64,000 nt of DNA from Kineosporiaceae bacterium (GTDB taxonomy: Bacteria; Actinomycetota; Actinomycetes; Actinomycetales; Kineosporiaceae): NCBI GenBank assembly GCA_016713225.1, contig JADJPO010000002.1, positions 620,001 to 684,000 of the forward strand. Direction: 5' to 3'. This document shows positions 16,692 through 28,221 of the stretch, piece after piece. The number at the start of each line of letters is the position of its first letter. Positions within the stretch are counted from its first letter, which is position 1. The position numbers were made by a program, and so were the translations under genes. A model generated the notes under the pieces. The model was given only the letters and a program-made list of their open reading frames with translations, was not told the DNA's origin and did no database searches.

Positions 16692-17575
16692 GTGCGCTCG
16701 CCAGCCGCTTCGAGCCCCTCGACCGCATCGCGCTGTCGGGGTTGCGGGCAACCGGGTTCCACGGTGTGTTCGACCACGAGCGCCGAGATGGTCAAGAGTT
16801 CGTGGTCGACGTCGTACTCCACCTGGACACCCGGGCGGCGGCCGCCACGGATCGCCTGGCCGAGACGGTCGACTACGGGTCGCTGGCCGTCGATCTGGCC
16901 ACCATCGTGCGCGGTGATCCGGTCGATCTGATCGAGACCCTGGCCCAGCGGCTGGCCGAGCGGTGCCTGCGCGATCCCCGGGTGGCTGCCGCCGACGTGA
17001 CCGTTCACAAACCGACGGCCCCCATCTCGGAGACCTTCGCCGACGTGGCGGTGCAGATCCACCGCCGCCGAGAGCGGCCGGTGGCGGCCGTGCTCGCCCT
17101 GGGTTCCAACCTGGGTGAGCGATTGGGCACGTTGCAGGCGGCCATCGACGACCTGCGAGCCCTCGACGGCGTCCAGGTGACCGCGGTCTCGCCGGTGGTC
17201 GAGACCGATCCGGTCGGTGGGCCGGAACAGCCGGACTACCTCAACGCCGTCGTCGAGGTGCACACCACGCTGACCCCGGCGGCGCTGTTGGCGTGCTGTC
17301 ACCGGATCGAGCAGCGACACGGCCGGGTGCGCGAGGGCCGATGGGGCGCCAGGACCCTCGACATCGACCTGATCGCCTTCGGTGACCTGGTCCTGGCCAC
17401 CGAGGCGCTCCAGGTGCCGCACCCGCGAGCGGCCGGCCGGGCGTTCGTGCTGGTGCCCTGGGCGCAGATGGACCCGCTGGCGTTGCTGCCCGGGGCGGGG
17501 CCGGTGGCCGATCTGGCCCACCAGGCGCCCGACCGCAGCGGTCTGCGGTATCGGCCCGACCTGGTGGTCGGCTGA
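16688..17575 (+). CDS. folK: bifunctional dihydroneopterin aldolase / HPPK (FolB-FolK fusion)
   Basis: 295 residues with two folate enzymes in one chain. Residues ~1-130 are FolB (LSGLRATGFHGVFDHERRDGQ, ETVDYGSLAV, VTVHKPTAPI). Residues ~133-295 are FolK (ALGSNLGERLGTL, SPVVETDPVGGPEQPDYLNAVV, GARTLDIDLIAFGD, VPHPRAAGRAFVL). The linker is only about five residues with no stop between the domains, so this is a true fusion and not two overlapping genes. It starts in the folP stop (ATGA) and overlaps the next gene, consistent with translational coupling of the folate operon. Confidence 0.94.
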   Translation: MSALASRFEPLDRIALSGLRATGFHGVFDHERRDGQEFVVDVVLHLDTRAAAATDRLAETVDYGSLAVDLATIVRGDPVDLIETLAQRLAERCLRDPRVAAADVTVHKPTAPISETFADVAVQIHRRRERPVAAVLALGSNLGERLGTLQAAIDDLRALDGVQVTAVSPVVETDPVGGPEQPDYLNAVVEVHTTLTPAALLACCHRIEQRHGRVREGRWGARTLDIDLIAFGDLVLATEALQVPHPRAAGRAFVLVPWAQMDPLALLPGAGPVADLAHQAPDRSGLRYRPDLVVG

Positions 17576-18042
17576 TGCGCTCCACGCGGCTGGTGACCCT
17601 GATCGCCCTCGCCGTGATCGTCGCGGGCGCGAGCTGGGTGATCCTTGACGCCCTGCAGCGCAACGGGGCCGACCCGTTGCCGGTGCCCTGGACGGCGCCG
17701 GCCGGGTTGATCGTGCTCGCCGGCGTGGTGCTCGTCGCGGCCCGAGAGGTGCGTCGCTGGGTCGAGGGTCGTCGTCCCCAACCCCTGAGCCCACTGACCG
17801 CAGCCCGGATCGCGGTGCTGGCCTCGGCGTCCAGTTCGGTGGGGGCCGTGCTGACCGGTTGGTACGTCGCCCAGGCCGCGGTGGTCCTCCGGGCGCTGGT
17901 GGGGGAACGCCGGGAGCTGTTCTGGATGGCCGTCGGCAGCGCGCTGGCGGCCGTCGTGCTGGCAGGGGCCGGGCTGATCGGGCAGCGGTGGTGCCGACGT
18001 CCGCCCGGCGAGGACGACCGCGGCGAGTCGCAGGCCGCCTGA
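17575..18042 (+). CDS. DUF3180 membrane protein
   Basis: 155 residues with four predicted transmembrane helices (about 5-25, 40-57, 79-99 and 118-137) and a charged C-terminus. It matches the DUF3180 family, which almost always follows folK in actinobacteria; function unknown. Its ATG uses the last base of the folK stop (TGATG). Tandem 10-bp repeats fill the short gap to the convergent STAND gene. Confidence 0.85.
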   Translation: MRSTRLVTLIALAVIVAGASWVILDALQRNGADPLPVPWTAPAGLIVLAGVVLVAAREVRRWVEGRRPQPLSPLTAARIAVLASASSSVGAVLTGWYVAQAAVVLRALVGERRELFWMAVGSALAAVVLAGAGLIGQRWCRRPPGEDDRGESQAA

Positions 18043-18048
18043 GCCCGT

Positions 18049-18087
18049 CGGTCAGTGTCGGTCAGTGTGGTCTGTGCCGGTCAGTGC
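18049..18087. repeat. 10-bp tandem repeats in a convergent gap
   Basis: CGGTCAGTGT at 18049-18058 and 18059-18068, a diverged GGTCTGTGC, then CGGTCAGTGC at 18078-18087. They occupy nearly the whole gap between the convergent DUF3180 and STAND genes. No hairpin terminator is visible here. Confidence 0.88.
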
Positions 18088-18090
18088 CCG

Positions 18091-20721
<2,631 letters not shown>

Positions 20722-20869
20722 GCCTGGCCTCCTGGCGTGGTGGTGGCCGGGCGAGGGGGTCATGTGCGCGCGCCACCTGGAACGGGTGCCCCTACTCTGG
20801 GCGATTCATCACCTATGTGAGGAAAGAGGAGTCGAGGGGGTTTTCGGCTTGGGTGGGGTCTTCGTGACG

Positions 20870-21751
20870 ATGCCGCAGAGAGTCGCTCAGCGCGACCTGG
20901 GGTGGACGGTCACCGCGGTGCTGATCGGGTTCGGGGCGCTCACTGCGCTCGCCGTGATCGCGCTGTGGGTGGGCGCCGACCGGACGGCCGATGTCTTCGC
21001 GTGGACGATCCGGCCGCCCCTGTCGGCCGCCTTCCTCGGTGCCGGGTACGGCGCGGGGTGCGTCCTGGTGATCGCGATGCTGCGAGACGGGCGCTGGGCG
21101 GCGGCCGGCGGCCCGTGGCTCACCATCTGGGTGTTCACGCTGTTCACATTGCTCGCCACCGTGCTGCACCGGGATCGGCTGCACCTGAACGACGATGGCC
21201 TGCCGCGCCTGGCCGCCTGGTTCTGGGTGATCGTGTACGTGGTGGTGCCGGCGACCATGTGCGGGGTCCTGATCGCTCGGTCGCGGTGGGTTCACCGGCG
21301 GGCCGGCGCGGCGGTGCCCCGGGCGCGAACGGACGGCACCGGAGGCCTGCCCCGGCCGATCCGGCTGTCGCTGCTGATGCAGGCCGTGCTGTTGAGCGTC
21401 TGCGGCGCGGGCCTGGTGCTGGCCGTCGACCCGCTGCTGCAGGGCTGGCCCTGGGCGCTCACGCCGTTCATGGCGCGGATCACCGGCGCCTGGGTGATCG
21501 CCTTCGCGGTGGCAGCGGTGTGGGCGGTGCGTACCGAGGCCCACCTGCTGGTTCCCGCCGCCCTCGGGTACACCGCCTTCGGAACGCTGGAGCTGACAGC
21601 GCTGGCGCTCTTCCTGGAGGATGCCCGCCGCGGACCCGCCCTGGCCGGCTACGTGGTCATGGTGGTCTGGGTCGGCCTGACCGGTGTGGCGGGGTGGCGC
21701 GCGGCGACCCGGGCGGCGGGGACGTCGTCCGGGGCGCGGGGGGCGTCATGA
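20870..21751 (+). CDS. hypothetical polytopic membrane protein
   Basis: 293 residues with about seven hydrophobic helices and short loops. I recognise no family. Start choice is open: ATG 20870, or GTG 20864, which is better spaced from GGTGGGG. It is divergent from the STAND gene (148 bp) and overlaps the next gene by ATGA, so it is probably translationally coupled to the flavoprotein and may be its membrane partner or electron acceptor. That role is inference from coupling alone. Confidence 0.75.
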   Translation: MPQRVAQRDLGWTVTAVLIGFGALTALAVIALWVGADRTADVFAWTIRPPLSAAFLGAGYGAGCVLVIAMLRDGRWAAAGGPWLTIWVFTLFTLLATVLHRDRLHLNDDGLPRLAAWFWVIVYVVVPATMCGVLIARSRWVHRRAGAAVPRARTDGTGGLPRPIRLSLLMQAVLLSVCGAGLVLAVDPLLQGWPWALTPFMARITGAWVIAFAVAAVWAVRTEAHLLVPAALGYTAFGTLELTALALFLEDARRGPALAGYVVMVVWVGLTGVAGWRAATRAAGTSSGARGAS

Positions 21752-23577
21752 CCGCGGACGGCGGCGCGCCCGACACCCGTCCGGTGATCCTGGCGGCCAG
21801 CCGCGAGCCGCATGTGCAGGCCGCCCTGGATGCCGCACTGTCCGGCCGGTATGGCACCGACTACCGGGTGATGGTGCTGTCCGATCCGGACGAGGCGAGT
21901 GGGGCGGTGGCGGATCTGGCCGGCCGGGCGCCGATCGCCATGATCCTGATCGGCTACGGCGGCGCCGACCCTGATGGCCTCGACGTCCTCGCCCGGGCCG
22001 GAGCCCTGGATCGCAGTGCGTTGCGCGTGGCGGTGGTGCGCTGGGGGGACTGGTCCACCACCGGCCCGATCTTCGAGGCGATCACCCTCGGCCGGCTGGA
22101 CCGCTGGGTGATGCGGCCCGGGCCGACCCGCGACGAGGAGTTCCACCGCAGCGTGAGTGAGGTGCTCGAGGAGTGGTCCTCGCGGGCCGGGCAGGGGTTT
22201 CAGGCGGTGCGGGTGGTCGGTCCCCGATGGTCACCGCGCACACAGGAGTTGCGAGATCTGTTCGCCCGCAACCGGATCCCTGCGGCGTTCATCTCCGCCG
22301 AGGAGCCCGAGGGGGAGGCAGCGCTGGCCTCGATGGGGCTGGTCGAGCCGGCGCTGCCGGTGGTCGAGCTGCGGTTCACCGCCGAACCGACGGTGCTGTG
22401 CGCCCCCTCCGGTCTCGACATTGCCCAGGCCTTCGGGTTGATGAAGCCGCTGGCCGAGGACGACGTCTTCGACGTGGCGATCGTCGGCGGTGGGCCGGCT
22501 GGGCTGGGCGCCGCGGTCTACGCCGCCTCCGAGGGACTGCGGACGCTCGTGATCGAGGCCGAGGCGGTCGGGGGACAGGCGGGCACCAGTTCGCTGATCC
22601 GCAACTATCTCGGCTTCCCGACGGGGCTGAGCGGCAGCCGGTTGACCTTTGCCGCCTATCAACAGGCGTGGGCCTTCGGGGCACGATTCCTGTTCATGCG
22701 CTCGGCCACCTCGCTCGAGACGGTCGACGGGGCGCTCCGGATCGGGCTGTCGGACGGGACGGCGGCTCGGGCGCGCACGGTGGTGCTGGCGCTGGGTGTG
22801 ACGTATCGCCGATTGGGGGTGCCGGAGCTGGAGGCGCTGCAGGGACGCGGTGTCTTCTACGGCGCCGCGGTGGCCGAGGCTCAGGCGATGCGGGGCCGGC
22901 ATGTCTTCGTGGCCGGTGGCGGCAACTCCGCGGGCCAGGCCGCCGTCCACCTGGCCCGGTATGCCCGGCAGGTGACCATCCTGGTGCGCCGGGCCGGGCT
23001 GGCCGAGACCATGTCGGACTACCTGGTGCGCGAGATCGAGTCCCTGCCGAACATCAGCGTTCGGCCCAGGGTGCAGATCGTGGGGGGTCGGGGTCAGGGC
23101 TTCGTCGAGGCGATCGAGCTCGAGGACCTCGACAGCGGCCGGCGCGAGGCGGCCGAGGGGGTGCTGTTCGTCTTGATCGGCTCGGTGCCGCGCACCGACT
23201 GGCTGCGCGGTGCCGTGGCGCTGGACCGCTGGGGGGCGATCCTGACCGGTCCCGAGGTCGTGGCAGGGTCACCGGACGACGCCTCTGACAGCGCCCCGGA
23301 CGACGCCCTGGACGGCGCCCTGGACGACGGACCGGTCGAGCCGCGATGGACGCAACAGCGTCCGCCGATGGCCCTCGAGACCTCTCGACCCGGGGTGTTC
23401 GCGGTCGGCGACGTTCGGGCCGGGGCCGTCCGGCGGGTGGCCTCGGCGGTGGGCGAGGGAGCGCTCGTGGTGACCCTGATCCACCGCTGTCTGGCCGCGT
23501 CCGAGCCTCGTCACGGCGACGATGTCGGTGTGACCACTGTGACTGGTGAAAAGGGTGTTGCGAGCACGGGTACGTAG
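21748..23577 (+). CDS. receiver-like domain fused to cysteine-less thioredoxin reductase-type flavoprotein
   Basis: 609 residues. Residues ~10-215 look like a receiver/thioredoxin-like sensory half (ILIGYGGADPDG, PAAFISAEEPEGEAAL). From ~245 a TrxR fold begins with FAD motif VAIVGGGPAGLGAAVYAASEG and NADPH motif VFVAGGGNSAGQAAVHLA, ending in GVFAVGDVR. The position of the redox CxxC reads GVFYGAAVAEAQ, so both active-site cysteines are missing and it cannot be a classical thioredoxin reductase. Cysteine-less relatives are thought to be flavin-dependent reductases of other partners. An acidic, repetitive insertion (Asp/Ala-rich, encoded near 23270-23330) precedes the last FAD motif. Start ATG 21748 overlaps the membrane protein stop. 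Confidence 0.85.
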   Translation: MTADGGAPDTRPVILAASREPHVQAALDAALSGRYGTDYRVMVLSDPDEASGAVADLAGRAPIAMILIGYGGADPDGLDVLARAGALDRSALRVAVVRWGDWSTTGPIFEAITLGRLDRWVMRPGPTRDEEFHRSVSEVLEEWSSRAGQGFQAVRVVGPRWSPRTQELRDLFARNRIPAAFISAEEPEGEAALASMGLVEPALPVVELRFTAEPTVLCAPSGLDIAQAFGLMKPLAEDDVFDVAIVGGGPAGLGAAVYAASEGLRTLVIEAEAVGGQAGTSSLIRNYLGFPTGLSGSRLTFAAYQQAWAFGARFLFMRSATSLETVDGALRIGLSDGTAARARTVVLALGVTYRRLGVPELEALQGRGVFYGAAVAEAQAMRGRHVFVAGGGNSAGQAAVHLARYARQVTILVRRAGLAETMSDYLVREIESLPNISVRPRVQIVGGRGQGFVEAIELEDLDSGRREAAEGVLFVLIGSVPRTDWLRGAVALDRWGAILTGPEVVAGSPDDASDSAPDDALDGALDDGPVEPRWTQQRPPMALETSRPGVFAVGDVRAGAVRRVASAVGEGALVVTLIHRCLAASEPRHGDDVGVTTVTGEKGVASTGT

Positions 23578-23745
23578 GGTGAGTAGCCGCAAATCGGACA
23601 CAGAAGTGGGGGCGGCGATCGGCGTCCTCGGCGTGACCAGCGGCGCTGTCCGCAGAGTGGCTCGAAAAGACCTCGTCAGAACACGTCGGTGTGTCGAGGC
23701 CCGGTTACCAGATGTGTTGGGCCGATCCGCCTAGGTTTGGTCGCC

Positions 23746-24963
23746 GTGAAGGGACGCCACACCTCGGGAGATGACGGGCAGCGCTGGGCGCCGAATGCGA
23801 AGCAGGCCGCCCTGTCGATAGCACCCATGACCGCGCTCGTGATAGCGCTCGGCGCCGGCGGCGCCGGCCTCGCGCTGCACCGCGCCGACCTGGCCGCGGC
23901 CGGTGCCGCCTCGGGTGTGTTCGGGGTGGCGCTGGAACAGGCGAACTCCCGAGCCGGCCGACGGCGACTGCGCACCGACCGGGCGCAGCTGCGTGCCCGG
24001 ATTCGGGACCTCGAGCTCGCGGTCGCCGAGGCGCACCGCGAACGGGACGCCGCGCCATCGGTGTTGCGGCCCACGCCGCCGCCCTCGCCGATCACCGGTC
24101 CGTTGCCGATCGTGGACGCCTTCGACCGGGCCGCCTCGCCCGCGACACCTCGGTCGTTGCCGATCCTCACCTCGAACCGCCGGGGGCTGCAGTCCTGTGC
24201 CCCTGGTCTGCCCGGGACGCCGGTGCCGGCTCGATCGGCGGCCGGGCTCGGCCCGTTGAACCTGTTCGGTCTGCCCGCGCAGCGCCCGCCGGCGACCCCG
24301 ATCACCGGCCTCGAGATGTCGATGACCCGGGACCCGTCGCTGCCGGTGCTGCCGCCGGGGCCGGGTGCCCCGGTGCTCGCCACGGCCGGGGTTCCGGTGC
24401 TGGAGCCCGGACCCACCGAGTCGGTCGAGGCCCACAGTGGCTCGCGCGCCGGGGTGGGACGACACGCCGGCCACGGCCGTCATGCCGTCATGCGCCCCGA
24501 GGACGAGCAGCGACGCGTGACCGCAGGGCGAGCCGAATCGCAGCCGTCCTTCGACGCCCTGGCCGATCTGGCTCTGATCGGTGCTGCCCTGGCCGATGAT
24601 CTGGCCGCCGCCGCGGTGGTCGACCTGCGCACCGTGCCCGAGCGGCACCCGGCCACCGCGACCATGGCCCCCGACCAGGTCGAGGCCCTGGTCTACGCCT
24701 CGATCAGCAGCGCGGCCGCCCAGGACGACTTCGTCCTCACCCTGGAGCGTCCCGAGCCGCGCCCGGCGAGCCTGTTCGAGCCGGCCTCGCGGGGGCACCA
24801 CGACGCCGGCGAGCGGTCGGTCGTGGTCGATCAGGCCGCGATGCGCCAGTTGGCCGAGGGAGCCCGAGCCGCCTCGCGGGCGATGCGTCCCGGTGTGCCG
24901 CCGTCCCCGTTCTTCACGCCCGGGGCCTTCGTGCCGGACGACGCCGCGCGCACCGCGTCCTGA
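23746..24963 (+). CDS. hypothetical protein with N-terminal membrane hairpin and Pro-rich middle
   Basis: 405 residues from GTG 23746. The N-terminus has two close hydrophobic segments (about 29-65), then a charged coiled-coil-like stretch (RRLRTDRAQLRARIRDLEL), a Pro-rich region and a more conserved-looking alpha/beta C-terminus. No family recognised. A TAGGTT hexamer lies 8 bases before the GTG, compatible with a leaderless mRNA. It converges on the nuoD-like gene with a terminator hairpin over its own stop codon. Confidence 0.7.
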   Translation: MKGRHTSGDDGQRWAPNAKQAALSIAPMTALVIALGAGGAGLALHRADLAAAGAASGVFGVALEQANSRAGRRRLRTDRAQLRARIRDLELAVAEAHRERDAAPSVLRPTPPPSPITGPLPIVDAFDRAASPATPRSLPILTSNRRGLQSCAPGLPGTPVPARSAAGLGPLNLFGLPAQRPPATPITGLEMSMTRDPSLPVLPPGPGAPVLATAGVPVLEPGPTESVEAHSGSRAGVGRHAGHGRHAVMRPEDEQRRVTAGRAESQPSFDALADLALIGAALADDLAAAAVVDLRTVPERHPATATMAPDQVEALVYASISSAAAQDDFVLTLERPEPRPASLFEPASRGHHDAGERSVVVDQAAMRQLAEGARAASRAMRPGVPPSPFFTPGAFVPDDAARTAS

Positions 24964-24978
24964 CGCCTCGCGGTGCGC
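24948..24978. terminator. inverted repeat spanning a stop codon, convergent terminator
   Basis: GCGCACCGCG at 24948-24957 pairs perfectly with CGCGGTGCGC at 24969-24978. The loop contains the stop codon of the plus-strand gene (24961-24963). The minus-strand nuoD-like gene ends 24 bp away, so it can serve both. Confidence 0.75.
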
Positions 24979-25002
24979 TCGCGCGGCAGGTGAGCCTCGG
25001 GC

Positions 25003-26166
25003 TCACTTGTCGACGTCGCCCACCACGAAGAACATCGAGCCCATGATCGAGACCATGTCGGCGACCAGGGTGCCCGGCAGCAGCTGCGAGAGCACCTGTA
25101 CGTTGTTGAAGGACGCCGAGCGCAGCTTGAGCCGCCACGGGGTCTTCTCGCCCTTGGAGACGAGGTAGTACCCATTGATCCCCAACGGGTTCTCGGTCCA
25201 GCGGTAGATGTGGCCCTCGGGCACCTTGAGCACCTTGGGCAACTTGACGTTGATCGGTCCGCGGGGCAACGAGGCCAGGGCGTCCAGGCTGGCCTGGGCC
25301 AGGTCGAGGCTGACGTGTACCTGTTCGACCAGCACCTCGAGCCGGGCGAAGCTGTCCCCGGCGGTACGGGTCACCACCCGTCCCGGCCCCCCCGGCGCGA
25401 ACAGCTCGCCGTAGGCCAGATAGGGGTCGTCGCGGCGCAGGTCGACGTCCAGGCCGCTCGCCCGTCCGATCGGCCCGCTGACGCCGTAGGCGGCAGCCAG
25501 CTCGCGGGGCAGCACGCCGACCCCCTGGGTGCGTCCGCGCAGGATCTCGTTGCCCAGCAACAGGTTCTCGAGATCGGGTAGGCGCGAGCGGACGGCGGCG
25601 ATGGCTGCGGCCACCCGGCCGATCCAGCCGGCGGGCAGGTCCTCCTTGAGGCCGCCGACCCGGTTGAACATGTAGTGCATCCGGCCGCCGGAGATCTCCT
25701 CCATCACGGCCTGCAGCTCCTCCCGCTCGCGGAAGGAGTAGAAGACAGGGGTGATGGCGCCCAGCTCGAGCGGATAGGAGCCCAGGAACACCAGGTGGCT
25801 GAGCACCCGGTTCAGCTCGGCGAGCAGGGTGCGTGCCCAGACCGCCCGAACCGGCACCTCCATGCCGAGCATCTGCTCAGTGGCCAGCACGACGCCCAGT
25901 TCGTTGGCGAAGGCGCTCAACCAGTCGTGGCGGTTGGCCAGCACGATGATCTGGCGGTAGTCGCGCACCTCGAACAATTTCTCGGCGCCGCGGTGCATGT
26001 AGCCGACCATCGGCTCGGCGGCGGTGATCCGTTCGCCGTCCAGCACGATGCGCAGCCGCAGCACGCCATGGGTGGCGGGGTGCTGGGGGCCGATGTTGAG
26101 CACCATGTCGGCCGTTGCCAGCGAACCGGCTCCCAGGCCCACCTCGAGTTCGCGCGCCGAGCTCAC
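25003..26166 (-). CDS. orphan NADH-quinone oxidoreductase subunit D-like protein
   Basis: 387 residues. It is homologous to the 49-kDa subunit NuoD/NDUFS2: NIGPQHPATHGVLR near residue 24, GYMHRGAEKLFE (R59 in HRG), then SHLVFLGS, MHYMFNRVGG and the C-terminal GSMFFVVGDVD. No other complex I gene is nearby, so this is a standalone paralogue. Actinobacteria are known to carry extra nuoD copies of unclear role. GTG 26166 is chosen because the divergent gene starts at 26205 and homology begins soon after; the ribosome site is weak. A MidA methyltransferase, the family that modifies the HRG arginine in mitochondria, lies 3 kb away. Confidence 0.85.
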   Translation of the reverse strand: MSSARELEVGLGAGSLATADMVLNIGPQHPATHGVLRLRIVLDGERITAAEPMVGYMHRGAEKLFEVRDYRQIIVLANRHDWLSAFANELGVVLATEQMLGMEVPVRAVWARTLLAELNRVLSHLVFLGSYPLELGAITPVFYSFREREELQAVMEEISGGRMHYMFNRVGGLKEDLPAGWIGRVAAAIAAVRSRLPDLENLLLGNEILRGRTQGVGVLPRELAAAYGVSGPIGRASGLDVDLRRDDPYLAYGELFAPGGPGRVVTRTAGDSFARLEVLVEQVHVSLDLAQASLDALASLPRGPINVKLPKVLKVPEGHIYRWTENPLGINGYYLVSKGEKTPWRLKLRSASFNNVQVLSQLLPGTLVADMVSIMGSMFFVVGDVDK

Positions 26167-26204
26167 GCCGCGAGTCTGCCACGCCCCTGTGGGATCCTGC
26201 CCGT

Positions 26205-26696
26205 ATGGCAGGTTCCGACCCGTTCGACGTGGCCGGCGTCCAGTGGCGTCCGGTCTCACCGAAGCTGGCCACCGTGCGCCGGATCGTGCTCGCGGTCTGG
26301 TGTCTGGTGGCAGCGCTGCCGCCCCTGGTGGTGGGGGTGTGGCTCGGCCGGTGGTGGGTGGGTGCCCTCGCGGCGCTGCCCCTGGCCGGCCTGGCCTGGG
26401 GGTCGTGGCTGATCGGGCGTCAGGTGAGTGCCTGGGCCTACGCCGAGCGCGATGAGGATCTGCTGGTGCGGGCCGGCCGGATCTGGCGACGCATGGTCGT
26501 GGTGCCCTACGGCCGGTTGCAGTACGTGGACGTCGACGAGGGGCCGATCGCGCGGATGTTCGGCCTGGCCTCGGTGCAGTTGCACACCGCCTCGGCCGGG
26601 ACCGACTCGCAGATCCCCGGCCTCGAGGCGGCCGAGGCGGCCCGGTTGCGAGATCGGCTCACCGAACGCGGTCAGGCCCAGCTGGCGGGGTTGTGA
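26205..26696 (+). CDS. small PH-domain membrane protein (YdbS-like)
   Basis: 163 residues with two transmembrane helices (about 25-45 and 50-68) followed by one bacterial PH domain (bPH_2, RAGRIWRRMVVVPYGRLQYVDVDEGPIARMFGLASVQLHTASAG). The pair of YdbS-like and YdbT-like proteins is common in Gram-positive bacteria; in Bacillus it relates to bacteriocin tolerance. It overlaps the next gene (GTGA), so they are coupled. It starts almost leaderless after the divergent nuoD-like start. Confidence 0.85.
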   Translation: MAGSDPFDVAGVQWRPVSPKLATVRRIVLAVWCLVAALPPLVVGVWLGRWWVGALAALPLAGLAWGSWLIGRQVSAWAYAERDEDLLVRAGRIWRRMVVVPYGRLQYVDVDEGPIARMFGLASVQLHTASAGTDSQIPGLEAAEAARLRDRLTERGQAQLAGL

Positions 26697-28183
26697 GCGA
26701 GCCGCTGCCCGAGCGTTTGCCCGACGCATTGCAGGCCGCTCTCGCCGACGGCTCCTGGAAGCGGGTGCACCCACTGACCCCGCTGATCCGGTCCTGGCAG
26801 GCCGTCGCCATCGTCGGCTTCTTCATCGTGCGCGACCTGGGCGAGAGCTGGTTGCGCAACGACGGCGGGCGAGGTGACGGATCAGGCGTGCCGCTGCCCG
26901 GACGCGACGTCTCGCTGCGCGTGTGGCTGGCCGGCGGCGGGATCCTGGTGGTGGTGCTGGTCGCTGTGATCGCCCTGATGGTGCTCTCGTGGCGGATGAC
27001 GCGCTACCGGGTCACGGCCGACGCGCTGGAGCTGCGCCGGGGAGTGGTGTTCCGCCAGCACCGGCTGGCCCAGCTCGACCGGCTGCAGGCGGTGGACGTC
27101 GTCCAGCCGTTGTTGGCCCGGATCTTCGGCCTGGCCAAACTCACCGTCGAGGTGGCCGGCGCCGGGCACTCGGCCATCGAGCTGTCGTATCTGAGTGAGG
27201 CCCGGGCCCGGGCCGTGCGCAACCATCTGCTGGCCTCCGCCGCGGGACTGGACTATGCCGCCGCCGGGGTGGCCGAGGCGCCCGAGGCCCCGGAGCACCA
27301 TTGGCTCGAGGTACCTCCGGCACGGTTGATCGGCTCGATCGCGCTGTCCTCGGCCACCGTGGTGCTGGTCATCAGTGCGATCGTGCTGATCACGGTGAGT
27401 CTGGCCACCGGCGAGATGGCGCCGTTCGCCGCCCTGGTTCCCGCCGCCCTGGGTCTGGGCGGTGGGTTGTGGTCGCGGTTCAGCCGGGGCTTCGGCTTCC
27501 GGGCGGCGATCTCGCCGGACGGGTTGAGACTGCGCCATGGTCTGCTCGAGGCTCGGACCCAGACGGTGCCGCCGGGCCGGGTGCAGGCGGTGCGCCTGCG
27601 TCAGTCGCTGCTGTGGCGGCGCGCGGCCTGGTGGCAGGTGGAGGTCAACATCGCGGGCTACGGCGGGAGCGGGGACGCCGCCCAGGGCAAGACCGAGACC
27701 CTGCTGCTGCCGGTCGGCACCCGGCAGGAGGCCATCGGGGTGTTGGCGTTCGTCCTGCCCGACCTCGGCGCCGAACCGGACGAGCAGCCGTATCAGCTGC
27801 TGGACGCCGCCCTGGTGGGCAGCGGGCCGGCGCACGGCTTCGTCACCTCACCCCGGGCGGCTCGCCGGTTCGACTGGATCTCGTGGCGTCGCAACGGGTT
27901 CCGGGCGACCCGGACGGCGCTGCTGATCCGGCGAGGGGTGCTCAACCGCACCCTGGTCGTGGTGCCTCATGCCCGTACCCAGAGTCTGGGCGTGACCCAG
28001 GGTCCGTTGCAGCGGCGGTGGGGGCTGGCCTCGTTCGCGTTGCACTCGACGCCCGGGCCGATCACGCCGGTGGTCGAGCACCTGGCCGAAGGTGTTGCGG
28101 CTCAACTGCTCTCGGATCAAGCGGCACGAGCACGGCAGGCGCGCGCGATCGCCGGCCCGGAGCGCTGGATGCGCCGGCCTTGA
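26693..28183 (+). CDS. large PH-domain membrane protein (YdbT-like)
   Basis: 496 residues. It has paired helices near the N-terminus and around residues 205-265, with three bPH_2 segments (VTADALELRRGVVFRQHRL, ISPDGLRLRHGLLEARTQ, LLIRRGVLNRTLVVVPHART). This is the typical architecture of the second member of the YdbS/YdbT pair. It likely acts at the cytoplasmic membrane, perhaps in protection against membrane-active compounds; the function is inferred from the family. GTG 26693 overlaps the first gene stop. The 3' end carries an 11-bp duplication over the stop codon. Confidence 0.85.
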   Translation: MSEPLPERLPDALQAALADGSWKRVHPLTPLIRSWQAVAIVGFFIVRDLGESWLRNDGGRGDGSGVPLPGRDVSLRVWLAGGGILVVVLVAVIALMVLSWRMTRYRVTADALELRRGVVFRQHRLAQLDRLQAVDVVQPLLARIFGLAKLTVEVAGAGHSAIELSYLSEARARAVRNHLLASAAGLDYAAAGVAEAPEAPEHHWLEVPPARLIGSIALSSATVVLVISAIVLITVSLATGEMAPFAALVPAALGLGGGLWSRFSRGFGFRAAISPDGLRLRHGLLEARTQTVPPGRVQAVRLRQSLLWRRAAWWQVEVNIAGYGGSGDAAQGKTETLLLPVGTRQEAIGVLAFVLPDLGAEPDEQPYQLLDAALVGSGPAHGFVTSPRAARRFDWISWRRNGFRATRTALLIRRGVLNRTLVVVPHARTQSLGVTQGPLQRRWGLASFALHSTPGPITPVVEHLAEGVAAQLLSDQAARARQARAIAGPERWMRRP

Positions 28184-28194
28184 GCCGGCCCTGA
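28173..28194 (+). repeat. 11-bp tandem duplication across a stop codon
   Basis: GCCGGCCTTGA at 28173-28183 is followed by GCCGGCCCTGA at 28184-28194 (one difference). The first copy ends exactly with the stop codon of the PH-domain gene. Confidence 0.85.
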
Positions 28195-28221
28195 GCCTGT
28201 CGGATCAGTAGGCGCCCTCGA

